The notes under the pieces are model-generated. The model searched no databases. It had not been told where the DNA came from and saw only the letters and a list, made by a program, of their open reading frames with translations. From assembly GCF_022790535.1 (NCBI RefSeq), contig NZ_LOHG01000004.1:90007-141917 (forward strand): a stretch of 51,911 nucleotides of DNA, in the 5' to 3' direction. This DNA is from Pseudomonas maioricensis (GTDB lineage Bacteria; Pseudomonadota; Gammaproteobacteria; Pseudomonadales; Pseudomonadaceae). Positions 51,838 to 51,911 of this stretch are shown piece by piece (position 1 is the stretch's first letter; every line of letters starts with the position of its first letter). Made by a program: the position numbers and the translations under genes.

Positions 51838-51911
51838 TCTGTAGGAGTTACCCCGGAGCCCATGGCACCGTGCTGTCTCGCGGCGAGATATAGACCTGTA
51901 GGAGCTGCCGA
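51838..51911. repeat. REP sequences at the right edge, truncated
   Basis: Two CTGTAGGAG heads (about 51838 and 51897), the second of the GCCGA class and cut off by the window end. Confidence 0.55.

Overview
This window is chromosomal DNA of a Pseudomonas, most likely of the fluorescens/syringae side of the genus. Three things point there. Base composition is high-GC, around 58-60% by eye. The intergenic gaps carry many copies of the pseudomonad REP/REPIN hairpin that starts CTGTAGGAG and ends CTCCTACAG. The gene families are typical of the genus: MlaA/VacJ, TorF-type porin, DUF6279 lipoprotein, CvfB, Ig-tailed AlkC, CsbD and a GTG-started DEAD-box helicase. No rRNA, tRNA, CRISPR array, insertion sequence or prophage was seen.

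Layout. 1-3480: a lipoprotein, a methyltransferase, a glutathione transferase, a small secreted Cys protein and an odd two-TM protein with a tandem N-terminal NINIG-type repeat. 3955-5988: a compact three-gene unit in which a LysM-like, glycine-zipper protein is followed by two tandem paralogous small membrane proteins. This looks like a toxic effector with duplicated immunity genes and is the best candidate here for an undescribed system. 6427-10112: a stand-alone topoisomerase-type zinc finger, mlaA with an overlapping small gene, and a divergent OmpR/EnvZ-like two-component pair. 10471-16090: a periplasmic protein, a LysR/MFS divergent pair, a MASE2-GGDEF diguanylate cyclase convergent with an unknown protein, then a 630-bp AT-rich gap. 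16091-22968: an MFS symporter, a PepSY protein, a PQQ-type sugar dehydrogenase, AlkC, and an AraC/LysE pair.

23041-25027 holds an RsbQ-like alpha/beta hydrolase translationally coupled to a PAS histidine kinase. This resembles the Bacillus RsbQ-RsbP energy-stress sensor with the phosphatase output replaced by a kinase. Divergent from it is a DapF-fold protein in which both catalytic cysteines are serine. 26340-35102 carries mostly single genes: an Fcy1-type cytosine deaminase, a DUF2059-like protein, two GNATs, a betaine-type binding protein, a PhnD-like protein, peptide deformylase, YihY, CsbD, DUF2177 and CvfB. 35468-42074 carries envelope lipoproteins, the TorF porin, the DEAD-box helicase and a YbdG-type MscS channel.

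42124-43576 is a type IV AbiE toxin-antitoxin operon with a nested 43-bp dyad operator just upstream. The remainder (43660-51828) contains an EamA transporter, a DUF4432 aldose-epimerase-like protein, azoreductase, a LysR plus alpha/beta hydrolase operon, a periplasmic cyclophilin and a lipid-exporter-type ABC protein. Many transcription units end in REPINs or simple hairpins. All assignments rest on reading motifs and recalling families; no database search was run.
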